From Caccocola sp964450835 (GTDB lineage Bacteria > Synergistota > Synergistia > Synergistales > Synergistaceae): a stretch of DNA of 63,294 nucleotides. The stretch is from assembly GCA_964450835.1 (NCBI GenBank), contig CAYVEQ010000004.1:1-63294 (forward strand), read 5' to 3'. Position 1 is the stretch's first letter. Every line of letters begins with the position of its first letter. This document shows positions 7,529 to 15,659 of this stretch, in pieces. A program made the position numbers and the translations under genes. A model generated the notes under the pieces. It had not been told where the DNA came from, made no database searches, and saw only the letters and a program-made list of their open reading frames with translations.

Positions 7529-9037
7529 ATGCCGGAAAACAAAAACAGCCGCCTTGAGAGCTATATTTATTCCGTCTGGAGCGCTGTCGAAGATAAGAGA
7601 TGTCTGTACTGGCAAGGCTCATGGTGGAGCTGGGCGAAACTCCGCGCGCTTGCCGAAAGCTGCGAGGAGAAGCTGCGCGCCGCCGGGTTTTCCGAAGGGC
7701 AGCGGCTCGTCATGCTTTTGCCGAACTCGCCTCTTGTCCTCGCGCTGTCGCTCGCCTGCTGGCGCATCGGCGGAGCGGTGGCCCCGCTCAACGCCCGCGC
7801 CGGGGCGGCGAATCTCGCGGAAACAATAAAAATGCTCGACGCTCACTCAGTTATACTGACTGCCGAAGGCGCGCGGAAGGCGCGCGAGGCCGGCTTCACG
7901 AGCGACACGCCTCTTGTCGAGGCGCCTCTTGAAGGACCTCTGCCCGACTGGCGGGGGCGCGACGGAAAGCCGGAAACACGTGAACTTGCCGTTATATTTT
8001 CAACTTCCGGGACATCCGGCCTGCCCAAGGCCGTCGGCTGCACGCACGCGAACCTTCTGGGCGACCTCGCCCCGCTCTCGCCGCACGTGCCGGGGCTTGT
8101 ATCCGACGACGGCGTGATACTGAACGTCCTGCCGAACTTCCACGCCTTCGGCTACACCGTCTCCGGGCTGCTCGGGCTGTACTACCGCATGGCGCAGGCG
8201 GCGGTGCCGAGTTTCGTGCCCGTCGACAACACGATTAAGACGATAAAAGAGGCGGGCGTGAGCCGCATAATAGCCGTGCCGACAGTGATGGCCTTTCTGC
8301 TCGGCGCTCTCGAGAAGAGCGGAGAGCGCATAAACAGCGTGGACTTCATCATTACCGGCGGCGACAGGCTGAACGTACAGATGGAGGGGCGCGCGCTCGC
8401 CTGCTTCGGCACGGGAATACTCGAAGGATACGGCCTTACCGAGTGCAGCCCCGTGGTCTCGGTCAACAGAACGGAAAAGACGAAAAAAATCGGCACGGTC
8501 GGCCTTTTGTTAGACGGCTACGATATAGAGGTGCGCGACCGCGAGGGGAAAAAGATCGGGCTTCACGACGAAGGTGTGCTTTACCTGAAAGGCCCGGCGG
8601 TCGTGAACGGCTACTTCCGCGACGAGGAGAACACGCGCGAGCGCTTCACCGAGGACGGCTGGTTCAACACGGGCGACGTGGTGCGCATAGACGGCGAGGG
8701 CTACATCACGATAGTGGACCGCGCGACTGACATAATAATAGTCGGCGGTTTCAACGTCTACCCGCAGGAGGTCGAAGCGGTGCTCTGCAAGCACCCCGCG
8801 GTCCGTTCCGCGGTCGCCGTCGGCGAGAAGAACAAAGTCGCGGGCGAGCTGGTCAAAGCCTTTATAATACCGAACGAAGGCGCGAGCGTCACGCCTAAGG
8901 AGCTTATGGAATTTTGCAAAGAACGCCTCGCGCACTACAAAGTTCCGCGCAAGATAGGCTTCGTCAAAGAATACCCCCTGTCGCCCGCGGGCAAAATTCT
9001 GCGGCGCGAGCTAAGGAAGATGAAGATAGAAAAATAA
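7529..9037 (+). CDS. AMP-forming acyl-CoA ligase
   Basis: 502 residues of the ANL adenylating superfamily, which activates a carboxylate to acyl-AMP and then to acyl-CoA. The P-loop motif A3 is 'STSGTSGLPKAV' at 158-169, motif A5 is 'GYGLTECSPVVSVN' near 295-308, the hinge motif is 'DRATDIIIVGGFNVYP', and the catalytic C-terminal lysine lies in 'PLSPAGKILRREL' near 490. The length and the absence of an N-terminal extension fit medium or long-chain acyl-CoA ligases. It stands alone with its own terminator, so the substrate and pathway cannot be inferred from context. The ATG at 7529 follows GGTGGTG. Confidence 0.92.
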   Translation: MPENKNSRLESYIYSVWSAVEDKRCLYWQGSWWSWAKLRALAESCEEKLRAAGFSEGQRLVMLLPNSPLVLALSLACWRIGGAVAPLNARAGAANLAETIKMLDAHSVILTAEGARKAREAGFTSDTPLVEAPLEGPLPDWRGRDGKPETRELAVIFSTSGTSGLPKAVGCTHANLLGDLAPLSPHVPGLVSDDGVILNVLPNFHAFGYTVSGLLGLYYRMAQAAVPSFVPVDNTIKTIKEAGVSRIIAVPTVMAFLLGALEKSGERINSVDFIITGGDRLNVQMEGRALACFGTGILEGYGLTECSPVVSVNRTEKTKKIGTVGLLLDGYDIEVRDREGKKIGLHDEGVLYLKGPAVVNGYFRDEENTRERFTEDGWFNTGDVVRIDGEGYITIVDRATDIIIVGGFNVYPQEVEAVLCKHPAVRSAVAVGEKNKVAGELVKAFIIPNEGASVTPKELMEFCKERLAHYKVPRKIGFVKEYPLSPAGKILRRELRKMKIEK

Positions 9038-9053
9038 CGCGGCTCTTGAAACG

Positions 9054-9086
9054 GCGCCTCCGGGAAAAACGGAGGCGCTTTCGTTT
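9054..9086 (+). terminator. Intrinsic terminator after the acyl-CoA ligase gene
   Basis: Perfect 9-bp stem GCGCCTCCG (9054-9062) / CGGAGGCGC (9070-9078) followed by TTTCGTTT. Confidence 0.85.
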
Positions 9087-9130
9087 GCCCTGCCGGCGAA
9101 AGACCCCGCAAAAAAATTTTTGCCCGCACT

Positions 9131-9158
9131 TTGTAAAAAGCGAAGGAGGATATATAAT
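9131..9158 (+). promoter_or_regulatory. Promoter of codBA
   Basis: TTGTAA (9131-9136), 16-nt spacer, TATAAT (9153-9158). It leaves a leader of about 50 nt with no recognisable purine or pyrimidine riboswitch. Confidence 0.7.
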
Positions 9159-9215
9159 AGCCGCAATATGCACAAGCGGTTGCATAACTCAAAAGTCAAG
9201 AAACGGAGGGCGCTC

Positions 9216-10469
9216 ATGTCAAAAGAGCAAATTGTGAAAAAGAAAGTCGAAGACAGCGAATGGTCCCTGTCGGCGGTGCCGGCGTCGATGAAGGTCCAGG
9301 GAATGTGGGCCGCGATGGTCGTTCTGGTCGGCTTTACCTTCTTCTCGCCGAGCATGACGGCGGGCGGGAATCTGGGCATCGGCCTTAACCTTGAAAAATT
9401 CTTCTTCGCGATGATTCTCGGCAACTCTTTCCTCGGCGTCTACTGCGGACTGCTCGGCTACATCGGGCAGCGCACGGGGCTTACGCTCGACCTTCTCGCG
9501 CACCGCTCGTTCGGCAGCAAAGGGTCGTACCTGCCCTCGGCTCTCATCAGCTTTACGCAAATCGGCTGGTTCGGCGTCGGAGTCGCGATGTTCGCCATTC
9601 CCGTAGCGAAACTTACCGGCGGCGCCGTCCCGATGTGGCTTCTGATAGCCGTCACGGGAGCGGTCATGACAATAACGGCCTACCTCGGCATAAAAGCTCT
9701 CGCGGTGCTCGGAAGCATAGCGGTGCCTCTTATCGCGCTGCTGGGCATATACTCGGTGAACTGGGGCATAAACGAGGTCGGCGGCTTCATGAACGTCTTT
9801 TCGCAGACCCCGGACAAGCCGATCACTCTCGCCGCCGGAATAGCGATAGTCGTCGGCTCCTTTATCTCGGGAGGCACAGCGACGCCGAACTTCACCCGCT
9901 TCGCCCGCACCCCGGCGGTAGCGGTCGTCGCGACAGTCGCCGCCTTCTTCGTCGGCAACTCCATCATGATGATTTTCGGGGCAATCGGCGGTGCGGTCAC
10001 TGGCGTGCCGGATATCTTCGACGTGCTCATTCTGCAGGGGCTCGCCGTTCCCGCCGTGCTGACTCTCGGCCTCAATATATGGACGACGAACAACAACGCG
10101 CTTTACACGGCGGGGCTCGGCGTCTCGAATATAACCAAAATCCCGAACAAGCCGCTGGTGCTCGCGAGCGGCGTCGTAGGCACGGCCCTTGCCGTGTGGC
10201 TCTATTATAATTTCGTCGGAATGCTGAACCTGCTTTCGGGCATGATCCCGCCGGTGGGCGCCGTGCTTATCCTGCACTATTTCACGCACAGGGACGAATA
10301 CGAAAGCGAAAGGCCGATAAGCGAGATAAACCTTCCCGCGATAATCGCGGTGGCTGCCGGCTCGCTCGTCGGCATATTCGTAACGGCGGGAATCAAGCCC
10401 GTCAACTCGCTCTTTGTCGCGGCGGCGGTCTTTGTCGTACTCGACCGCGTCTGCGCCAAACGCGCCTGA
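9216..10469 (+). CDS. codB: Cytosine permease
   Basis: 417 residues, about 12 membrane helices, of the NCS1 nucleobase:cation symporter family. It imports cytosine for the deaminase encoded 26 nt downstream. Family features include 'GLTLDLLAHRSFGSKGSYLP' early in the protein, 'ISGGTATPNFTRFARTP' in the middle and 'NIWTTNNNALYTAGLGVSNI' later. The frame is open further upstream to 9120, but ATG 9216 is the start because GGAGGG (9205-9210) precedes it and the upstream residues are unlike the family. The codB-codA order matches the classic cytosine-salvage operon of enteric bacteria. Confidence 0.92.
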   Translation: MSKEQIVKKKVEDSEWSLSAVPASMKVQGMWAAMVVLVGFTFFSPSMTAGGNLGIGLNLEKFFFAMILGNSFLGVYCGLLGYIGQRTGLTLDLLAHRSFGSKGSYLPSALISFTQIGWFGVGVAMFAIPVAKLTGGAVPMWLLIAVTGAVMTITAYLGIKALAVLGSIAVPLIALLGIYSVNWGINEVGGFMNVFSQTPDKPITLAAGIAIVVGSFISGGTATPNFTRFARTPAVAVVATVAAFFVGNSIMMIFGAIGGAVTGVPDIFDVLILQGLAVPAVLTLGLNIWTTNNNALYTAGLGVSNITKIPNKPLVLASGVVGTALAVWLYYNFVGMLNLLSGMIPPVGAVLILHYFTHRDEYESERPISEINLPAIIAVAAGSLVGIFVTAGIKPVNSLFVAAAVFVVLDRVCAKRA

Positions 10470-10495
10470 TATTTTTCGAAAAAGGAGCGACGACA

Positions 10496-11728
10496 ATGCT
10501 CGTAAAAAATATATTTATAGAAAACTCCGCGGAAGCGGAGGATATCCGCGTAACGGACGGAAAATTTGAGGAAATAGCGAAAAACCTGACGCCGCGCGAG
10601 GGCGAGGAAGTCATAGACGGAAGCGGCAAGCTGGCTCTGCCGCCCTTCATCGAAAGCCACGTGCATCTCGACACATGCCTGACGGCAGGAGATCCTGTGT
10701 GGAATCTTTCAGGCACGCTGTTTGAAGGGATAGAATGCTGGAGCAAGCGCAAGGAAAAACTTTCGAAAGAGGACGTCAAAGAGCGCGTCCGCCGCGCGGT
10801 CCGCATGCAGGCATCTCACGGCGTGCAGCACGTCCGCGCCCACGTCGACGTCACGGATCCGACTCTCGTCGCGATGGAGGCGATGCTCGAGCTGCGCGAC
10901 GAATTCAAAGATACGGTCGGCATACAGATAGTCGCCTTCCCTCAGGAAGGCATCATGAGCTACCCGAACGGCGAGCGGCTTCTCGAAGACGCCGTGAAAA
11001 TGGGAGCGGACTGCGTAGGAGCCATTCCGCATTTTGAATTCACCCGCGAGTATTCCGTGGAGTCAGTGAACTGCTGCGTGAAAATCGCGGAGAAATACGG
11101 GAGGCTTGTCGACGTCCATTGCGACGAGATCGACGACGAGCAGTCAAAAGGGCTTGAAACGCTCGCGTGCCGCGCTCTCGAGAGCGGCATGAAAGACATG
11201 GTCACGGCAAGCCATACCACCGCCATGCACAGCTACAACAACGCCTACACGGGCAAGCTCTTCCGCCTGCTCCGCATGAGCGACATAAATTTTGTCTGCA
11301 ACCCGCTCGTCAACACGCACCTTCAGGGACGCTTCGACAGCTACCCGCGCAGACGCGGCGTCACGCGCGTCAAAGAACTTCTCGCCAACGGCAACAACGT
11401 TTCCTTCGGCCACGACGATATATTCGACCCGTGGTACCCGCTCGGAACCGGCGACGTGCGCGATGTGATTTTCCTGGGGCTGCACGTCTGCCAGATGATG
11501 GGCTATCAGGAGATAATGGACTCTTACCGCCTCTGCACCCACAACGCGGCCAGGACTCTCCATCTTAAAGATTACGGAATCCGCGAGGGGAACCCGGCGA
11601 GCTTCATCATCCTCGACGGGGATAATTTCTACAACGTGCTGAACAGAAAAGGCGAGGTTCTGCGCTCCTACAACAAAGGCCGCCTTATCGCGTCGGCCGA
11701 GCCGGCCAAACGCGAGATACTTTTCTAA
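10496..11728 (+). CDS. codA: Cytosine deaminase
   Basis: 410 residues, amidohydrolase superfamily. It converts cytosine to uracil and ammonia in the cytoplasm, salvaging pyrimidine and nitrogen. Metal-ligand motifs are visible: 'ESHVHLDTC' (His55, His57), 'VDVHCDEIDDEQS' near 208, 'ASHTTAMHSY' near 240 and 'SFGHDDIFDPWYPLGTG' near 305-320, whose Asp is the expected catalytic residue. The second gene of codBA, it starts 26 nt after codB behind AAAGGAGCG and ends just before a strong terminator. Confidence 0.94.
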   Translation: MLVKNIFIENSAEAEDIRVTDGKFEEIAKNLTPREGEEVIDGSGKLALPPFIESHVHLDTCLTAGDPVWNLSGTLFEGIECWSKRKEKLSKEDVKERVRRAVRMQASHGVQHVRAHVDVTDPTLVAMEAMLELRDEFKDTVGIQIVAFPQEGIMSYPNGERLLEDAVKMGADCVGAIPHFEFTREYSVESVNCCVKIAEKYGRLVDVHCDEIDDEQSKGLETLACRALESGMKDMVTASHTTAMHSYNNAYTGKLFRLLRMSDINFVCNPLVNTHLQGRFDSYPRRRGVTRVKELLANGNNVSFGHDDIFDPWYPLGTGDVRDVIFLGLHVCQMMGYQEIMDSYRLCTHNAARTLHLKDYGIREGNPASFIILDGDNFYNVLNRKGEVLRSYNKGRLIASAEPAKREILF

Positions 11729-11754
11729 AATTTGTCCGAAAGAGCATTTATTTG

Positions 11755-11790
11755 CGCCCGCGCGCCGTTTTTCACGCGCGGGCGTTTTTT
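11755..11790 (+). terminator. Intrinsic terminator of codBA
   Basis: Perfect 10-bp stem CGCCCGCGCG (11755-11764) / CGCGCGGGCG (11775-11784) followed by six T residues. Confidence 0.92.
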
Positions 11791-11930
11791 CGTTCCGTTC
11801 AGCGAAAGGCCGCTGGCGCGGTGCGGATGCGAAAGATTTATAAAAGTCAAATCCGTTGTGTAAAATCGAGATAACAGCAGAAAAACACAGAAAACAGCCA
11901 AAAATTAAAAATATCCGGTAATAATATGAT

Positions 11931-11959
11931 TTGAGAAAAGCGCCGGCGGTTATTACAAT
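11931..11959 (+). promoter_or_regulatory. Promoter of groES-groEL
   Basis: TTGAGA (11931-11936), 17-nt spacer, TACAAT (11954-11959), placed so that the start of transcription falls just upstream of the CIRCE operator. Confidence 0.8.
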
Positions 11960-11976
11960 TTCTGCGGTAAGAAAAA

Positions 11977-12003
11977 TTAGCACTCAACGAGTGCGAGTGC
12001 TAA
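11977..12003 (+). promoter_or_regulatory. CIRCE operator (HrcA binding site)
   Basis: TTAGCACTC, a 9-nt spacer, and GAGTGCTAA form a perfect match to the CIRCE inverted repeat. HrcA represses class I heat-shock genes by binding here. The spacer AACGAGTGC itself repeats part of the right arm. hrcA is not in this window. Confidence 0.97.
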
Positions 12004-12037
12004 TACAAATTAAAAACAAACAGGAGGGGATTTTCCT

Positions 12038-12328
12038 ATGAAACTTAAACCGCTTGGAGACAGAATAGTAGTTAAGGCGGCGCCGAATGAGGAAAAAACG
12101 AAGGGCGGACTCGTTCTTCCCGATACCGTGAAAGAGAAGCCGGTCGAGGGCGAAGTCGTCGCGGTAGGCGCAGGCAAAATTCTTGACAACGGCACGAGGC
12201 AGCCGATGGAAGTCAAGGTCGGCGACAAGGTTATTTACAGCAAATACTCCGGAACCGAAGTCAAGGTTGACGACGAGACTTATCTCGTCATCGGAGAGAG
12301 AGACGTTCTCGCTATCGTAGAGAAGTAA
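12038..12328 (+). CDS. groES: Co-chaperonin GroES
   Basis: 96 residues, the normal length. It forms the heptameric lid of the GroEL folding chamber. The family opening 'MKLKPLGDRIVVKAAPNEEK' and the mobile-loop region 'KTKGGLVLPDTVKEKP' (about residues 22-37) are present. It is the first gene of the CIRCE-controlled operon, preceded by CAGGAGGGG, and groEL follows after 20 nt. Confidence 0.97.
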   Translation: MKLKPLGDRIVVKAAPNEEKTKGGLVLPDTVKEKPVEGEVVAVGAGKILDNGTRQPMEVKVGDKVIYSKYSGTEVKVDDETYLVIGERDVLAIVEK

Positions 12329-12348
12329 GAAAGGAGAGGCACTGAATT

Positions 12349-13983
12349 ATGGCAAAGATATTGCTCTTCAAAGAAGACGCCCGCCGCGCGATGGAGCGCG
12401 GAATCAATAAAGTAGCCGACACGGTCGGCATCACCCTCGGCCCGAAAGGCCGCAACGTCGTTCTCGAGAAGAAGTTCGGCTCGCCCGCCATTACCAACGA
12501 CGGCGTGACCATCGCGAAGGAAATCGAACTCGAGGATCCGTTCGAGAACATGGGCGCCCAGCTCATCAAGGAAGTCGCTTCCAAGACGAACGACGTCGCG
12601 GGCGACGGAACCACGACGGCAACTGTGCTTGCCCGCGCCATGATCCGCGAAGGCACGAAGAACGTCGCCGCGGGCGCTAACGGAATGCAGCTCCGCAAGG
12701 GCATGGAGCTTGCCACCGACATAGTGGTCGAAGAGCTCAAGAAGCAGGCCGTGCCGGTCAAGGAACACAAAAAGATCGCGCAGGTTGCCTCCATCTCCGG
12801 CAACGACACGAAGGTCGGCGAGCTTATCGCCGAGGCGATGGAGAAAGTCGGCGAGGAAGGCGTAATCACGGTTGAAGACAGCAAGAGCCTGGGTACGACG
12901 CTTGAGACCGTAGAAGGCCTCCAGTTCGACAAAGGCTATCTCAGCCCCTACATGATCACCAACCCCGACCGCATGGAAGCTGTGCTCGACGACGCTAACA
13001 TTCTCATCGTCGACGGGAAGGTCTCCAACGTCAAGGATATGCTCCCGATACTCGAAAAGAGCGTTCAGCTCGCGAAGCCGCTCCTGATAATCGCCGAAGA
13101 CGTCGAAGGCGAAGCTCTCGCGACGCTTGTAGTCAACAAGCTGCGCGGCATTTTGCAGGTCGTGGCCGTAAAGGCGCCCGGATTCGGCGACCGCAGAAAG
13201 GCAATGCTCCAGGATATAGCCATCGTCACCGGCGCCACCGTAATCAGCGAGGAAATCGGACGCAAGCTTGACAGCGCCGATGTGCAGGATCTCGGCCACG
13301 CGAAGAAGGTCAAGGTCAGCAAAGAGGATACGACGATAGTAGAAGGCGGCGGCGACCCGCAGGCCATTAAGGATCGCGCGGCGCAGATAAAGAAAGAGCA
13401 CGCCGACTCCACCTCCGAGTACGACAAGGAAAAGCTCCAGGAGCGCCTTGCGAAACTGGTCGGAGGCGTGGCGGTCATCCAGGTAGGCGCGGCGACAGAG
13501 ACAGAGCAGAAAGAACTGAAACTCCGCATCGAAGACGCGCTCAACTCGACCCGCGCGGCGGTCGAAGAGGGTATTGTCGCCGGCGGCGGCGTAGCGCTTG
13601 TCGGCTGCGTGAAGGCCCTTGACGCCGAGATAGCGAAACTGGAAGGCGACGTCAAAACCGGCGCCCAGATCATCCGCAAGTCGCTGACCGAGCCGCTCTA
13701 TCTTATAGCGCAGAACAGCGGCATGCAGGGCGACGTAATCATCGAAAAGGTCAAGACGCTCAAAGAGGGACAGGGCCTCGACGCTACGACCGGCGAATAT
13801 GTCGATATGATCGAAGCCGGAATCATCGACCCGGTGAAGGTTACCCGCTCCGCTCTCCAGAACGCGGCCTCGATCGCGGCTATGATCCTCACGACCGACG
13901 CGGTTGTCGCGGACAAGCCCGAAAAGAAGGAAGGCCCAGATATGCCGGGCGGAATGGGCGGCATGGGCGGCATGGATTACTAA
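12349..13983 (+). CDS. groL: Chaperonin GroEL
   Basis: 544 residues, full length. It is an ATP-driven tetradecameric folding chamber. Visible family motifs include 'GPKGRNVVLEKKFGSP' and 'GDGTTTATVLA' (nucleotide-binding equatorial domain), the Gly-rich 'GIVAGGGVALV' near residue 412, and the C-terminal Gly-Met tail 'GGMGGMGGMDY'. AAAGGAGAGG precedes the ATG. Co-transcribed with groES and closed by a strong terminator. Confidence 0.98.
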   Translation: MAKILLFKEDARRAMERGINKVADTVGITLGPKGRNVVLEKKFGSPAITNDGVTIAKEIELEDPFENMGAQLIKEVASKTNDVAGDGTTTATVLARAMIREGTKNVAAGANGMQLRKGMELATDIVVEELKKQAVPVKEHKKIAQVASISGNDTKVGELIAEAMEKVGEEGVITVEDSKSLGTTLETVEGLQFDKGYLSPYMITNPDRMEAVLDDANILIVDGKVSNVKDMLPILEKSVQLAKPLLIIAEDVEGEALATLVVNKLRGILQVVAVKAPGFGDRRKAMLQDIAIVTGATVISEEIGRKLDSADVQDLGHAKKVKVSKEDTTIVEGGGDPQAIKDRAAQIKKEHADSTSEYDKEKLQERLAKLVGGVAVIQVGAATETEQKELKLRIEDALNSTRAAVEEGIVAGGGVALVGCVKALDAEIAKLEGDVKTGAQIIRKSLTEPLYLIAQNSGMQGDVIIEKVKTLKEGQGLDATTGEYVDMIEAGIIDPVKVTRSALQNAASIAAMILTTDAVVADKPEKKEGPDMPGGMGGMGGMDY

Positions 13984-14019
13984 TCCCCGCCGGAATCCGA
14001 GACTTAAGCTGAAAAACAA

Positions 14020-14052
14020 AAGCGCGCGGGCTGCGTCGCCCGCGCGCTTTTT
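14020..14052 (+). terminator. Intrinsic terminator of groESL
   Basis: Perfect 10-bp stem AGCGCGCGGG (14021-14030) / CCCGCGCGCT (14039-14048) ending in a T-run. Confidence 0.92.
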
Positions 14053-14054
14053 GT

Positions 14055-14928
14055 ATGCCGCGCCGCCGACTTTTCGCGTGTTCTGCGTCTTTCTATGTCG
14101 CAGGGGGCGAGATGATGATATTCCGCCGCTGCGCGAAAACGCGCGGCGCGAAAGAAACGCGCGGCGAAGGAGAGGCTGCCGCGGGCCTGCGCGGACGCGG
14201 GCTCACGCCGATTGAGATAACTCCGGCGAAAAAAGGCGCGTTTTTCGCGCGTCTTCCGGGGCGCCGGAGCAGAGCTTCCCGCCATAACGCGCTTTTCTGT
14301 TTCGGGTCGGCCTGCGGACGCAAGCCGACCGGAAGATATTTATCATCGCGGCGGCGGCCCCCGCGGTTCTTAAAATATCGCTCCGGAGAGAACGTGTGCG
14401 CGAGGCAGCCGGTGCCGCAATTATGAAAATCCCAGTATCCGGCGATATGTTCCTGAAAACCGCGCTGCCGAGGCCGTTTGGCACCATGGCCGCGCTTTTT
14501 GCGCGCGGGCACGCCCTTTTTTCCCTCTTTGATTGCGTTTTGGAATAGGCCGCGCTTTTTGCGCGAGGGCACGCCGGCGCCTGCGCCGCCGCGGCCTGCC
14601 GCTTCCGCCGCGGGGAACGGAACGGTCAGAAAGGCGCTGATAAGAGTCCACGATGCGTCGGCCTCGGGCAGGAGCCTCAGCGAATCGCCCGACGCCGGCA
14701 TTTTCCCGAAAATGACGGTTCAGATGGCGCGGGCAGGGGGAGACGGCGCGCAGCGGAGAAATGATTGAAAAAATAGCCGAATGGTATAGCTCTGAGTTTT
14801 CCGGAAAAGTCAAACGGCTCGGCTCCGCTCCGGAACCTCCGGCGGCCGCGACAGCCGGGGTGACAGCCGGCCTTATGGCGTGCGCGGTATTCATGCCGCC
14901 TGTTTCAGCCGTCAACTCATTCATATGA
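14055..14928 (+). pseudogene. Decayed gspF/pilC-type inner-membrane protein gene
   Basis: No single open frame, but successive frames give pieces of a type II secretion/type IV pilus platform protein in the right order. An N-terminal piece contains 'GRGLTPIEITPAKKG' (about 14190-14235). A middle piece 'ALPRPFGTMAALFARGHA' begins about 14455, then 'GTPAPAPPRPAASAAGN' and 'RKALIRVHDASASGRSLSES', then 'AGIFPKMTVQMARAG' ending about 14739. After a one-base frameshift in a run of five G (14736-14740) comes 'GEMIEKIAEWYSSEFSGKVK' and a final hydrophobic segment ending at TGA 14926-14928. The whole is shorter than the usual ~400 codons and contains a 60-nt duplication, so it is a degraded gene. An orphan prepilin follows. 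Confidence 0.7.
14488..14575. repeat. Direct repeat, 28 bp, 60-nt period, inside the gspF remnant
   Basis: GGCCGCGCTTTTTGCGCG-C-GGGCACGCC (14488-14515) recurs at 14548-14575 with one substitution. The 60-nt offset suggests a tandem duplication within the decaying gene. Confidence 0.8.
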
Positions 14929-15015
14929 CGGCTACGAACGGTGAATTATTCTACGAATATCATTCATTGAAGAACCGCGTACCGGATTTACAAAACGGCG
15001 GGGGAGGAAAATCAT

Positions 15016-15309
15016 ATGAAAAAAGCTCCAAACGCCATGGGCAGGGCAAAAGGCTTCACTCTTGTTGAAATGCTCATAGTCATAACAATTATAGGTTTGC
15101 TCGCGGGAATGACGATGATTTTGACAGGCCCCGCAACGGGCAAGGCGGAGGCGGCCCGAATCGTGTCGGATATGCGCACCGTGAAAACCGCCTGCGTCAT
15201 GTGCGGCTCCGATGCCGGCGGGTGGCCTGCCGAAAAAACGGAAAAGCCGGACAAATATCCCGGCGCCGCCGTAAGCGGGAAAGAGTTTTTCCCGCTCCCG
15301 AAGAGCTAA
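15016..15309 (+). CDS. Short type IV prepilin / GspG-like pseudopilin
   Basis: 97 residues. A class III signal sequence is plain: a basic leader (residues 1-12), a cleavage site before Phe in 'KGFTLVEMLIVITIIGLLAG', and Glu at mature position 5. The rest ('TGPATGKAEAARIVSDMRTVK') resembles pseudopilins of the GspG type, but the C-terminal globular part is short and ends abruptly, so it may be truncated. GGGGAGG precedes the ATG. It lies 87 nt downstream of the wrecked gspF-like gene, with no other secretion or pilus genes nearby, so it is probably a survivor of a lost locus. A peptidase would have to come from elsewhere in the genome. Confidence 0.72.
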   Translation: MKKAPNAMGRAKGFTLVEMLIVITIIGLLAGMTMILTGPATGKAEAARIVSDMRTVKTACVMCGSDAGGWPAEKTEKPDKYPGAAVSGKEFFPLPKS

Positions 15310-15498
15310 GACCCGCCCTCGTTGCCAAGCGCGAAAGAGAGCGCCGTCTTTCCCGCTCTCGCAGAGCCGAGACACTCTGCGGCTCAAATACAGCGGCGGC
15401 AGGCTCCAAGAGGGAAACGGAATATTAAAACACCTCACGCCGACGGCAAAGGAAACAGGACTATGTTCCGCCGTGACTTCATCTCCCGGCGAACCGGA

Positions 15499-15528
15499 TT
15501 ACAGCGGCGGATCGGAAGTATATATAAT
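15499..15528 (+). promoter_or_regulatory. Probable promoter of guaA
   Basis: TTACAG (15499-15504), 18-nt spacer, TATAAT (15523-15528). A leader of about 125 nt follows; I looked for the conserved purine-riboswitch core and did not find it. Confidence 0.55.
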
Positions 15529-15632
15529 CGTCAAAAAATAACAAAACCGGCGTTTTTGTACGCGCTCTCCCGATATTAAGCTGGATTTTCGGCGGGATTT
15601 ATGGCATACTCTATGCCGAATCGAACGATGCC

Positions 15633-15653
15633 GGAGGTGAGGGGAATTTCCCC
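15633..15653 (+). promoter_or_regulatory. guaA ribosome binding site with spacer hairpin
   Basis: GGAGGTGA (15633-15640) lies 19 nt before ATG 15660, too far for normal initiation. GGGG (15641-15644) can pair with CCCC (15650-15653), and folding that hairpin would bring the site to an effective distance. No alternative in-frame start lies closer. Confidence 0.45.
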
Positions 15654-15659
15654 CGCGTC

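Noticed and set aside
15529..15659. Purine riboswitch upstream of guaA
   Set aside because: The conserved J1/2 and J2/3 core of the xpt-type aptamer is not present; only a TATAAT-like element and a short hairpin are seen.
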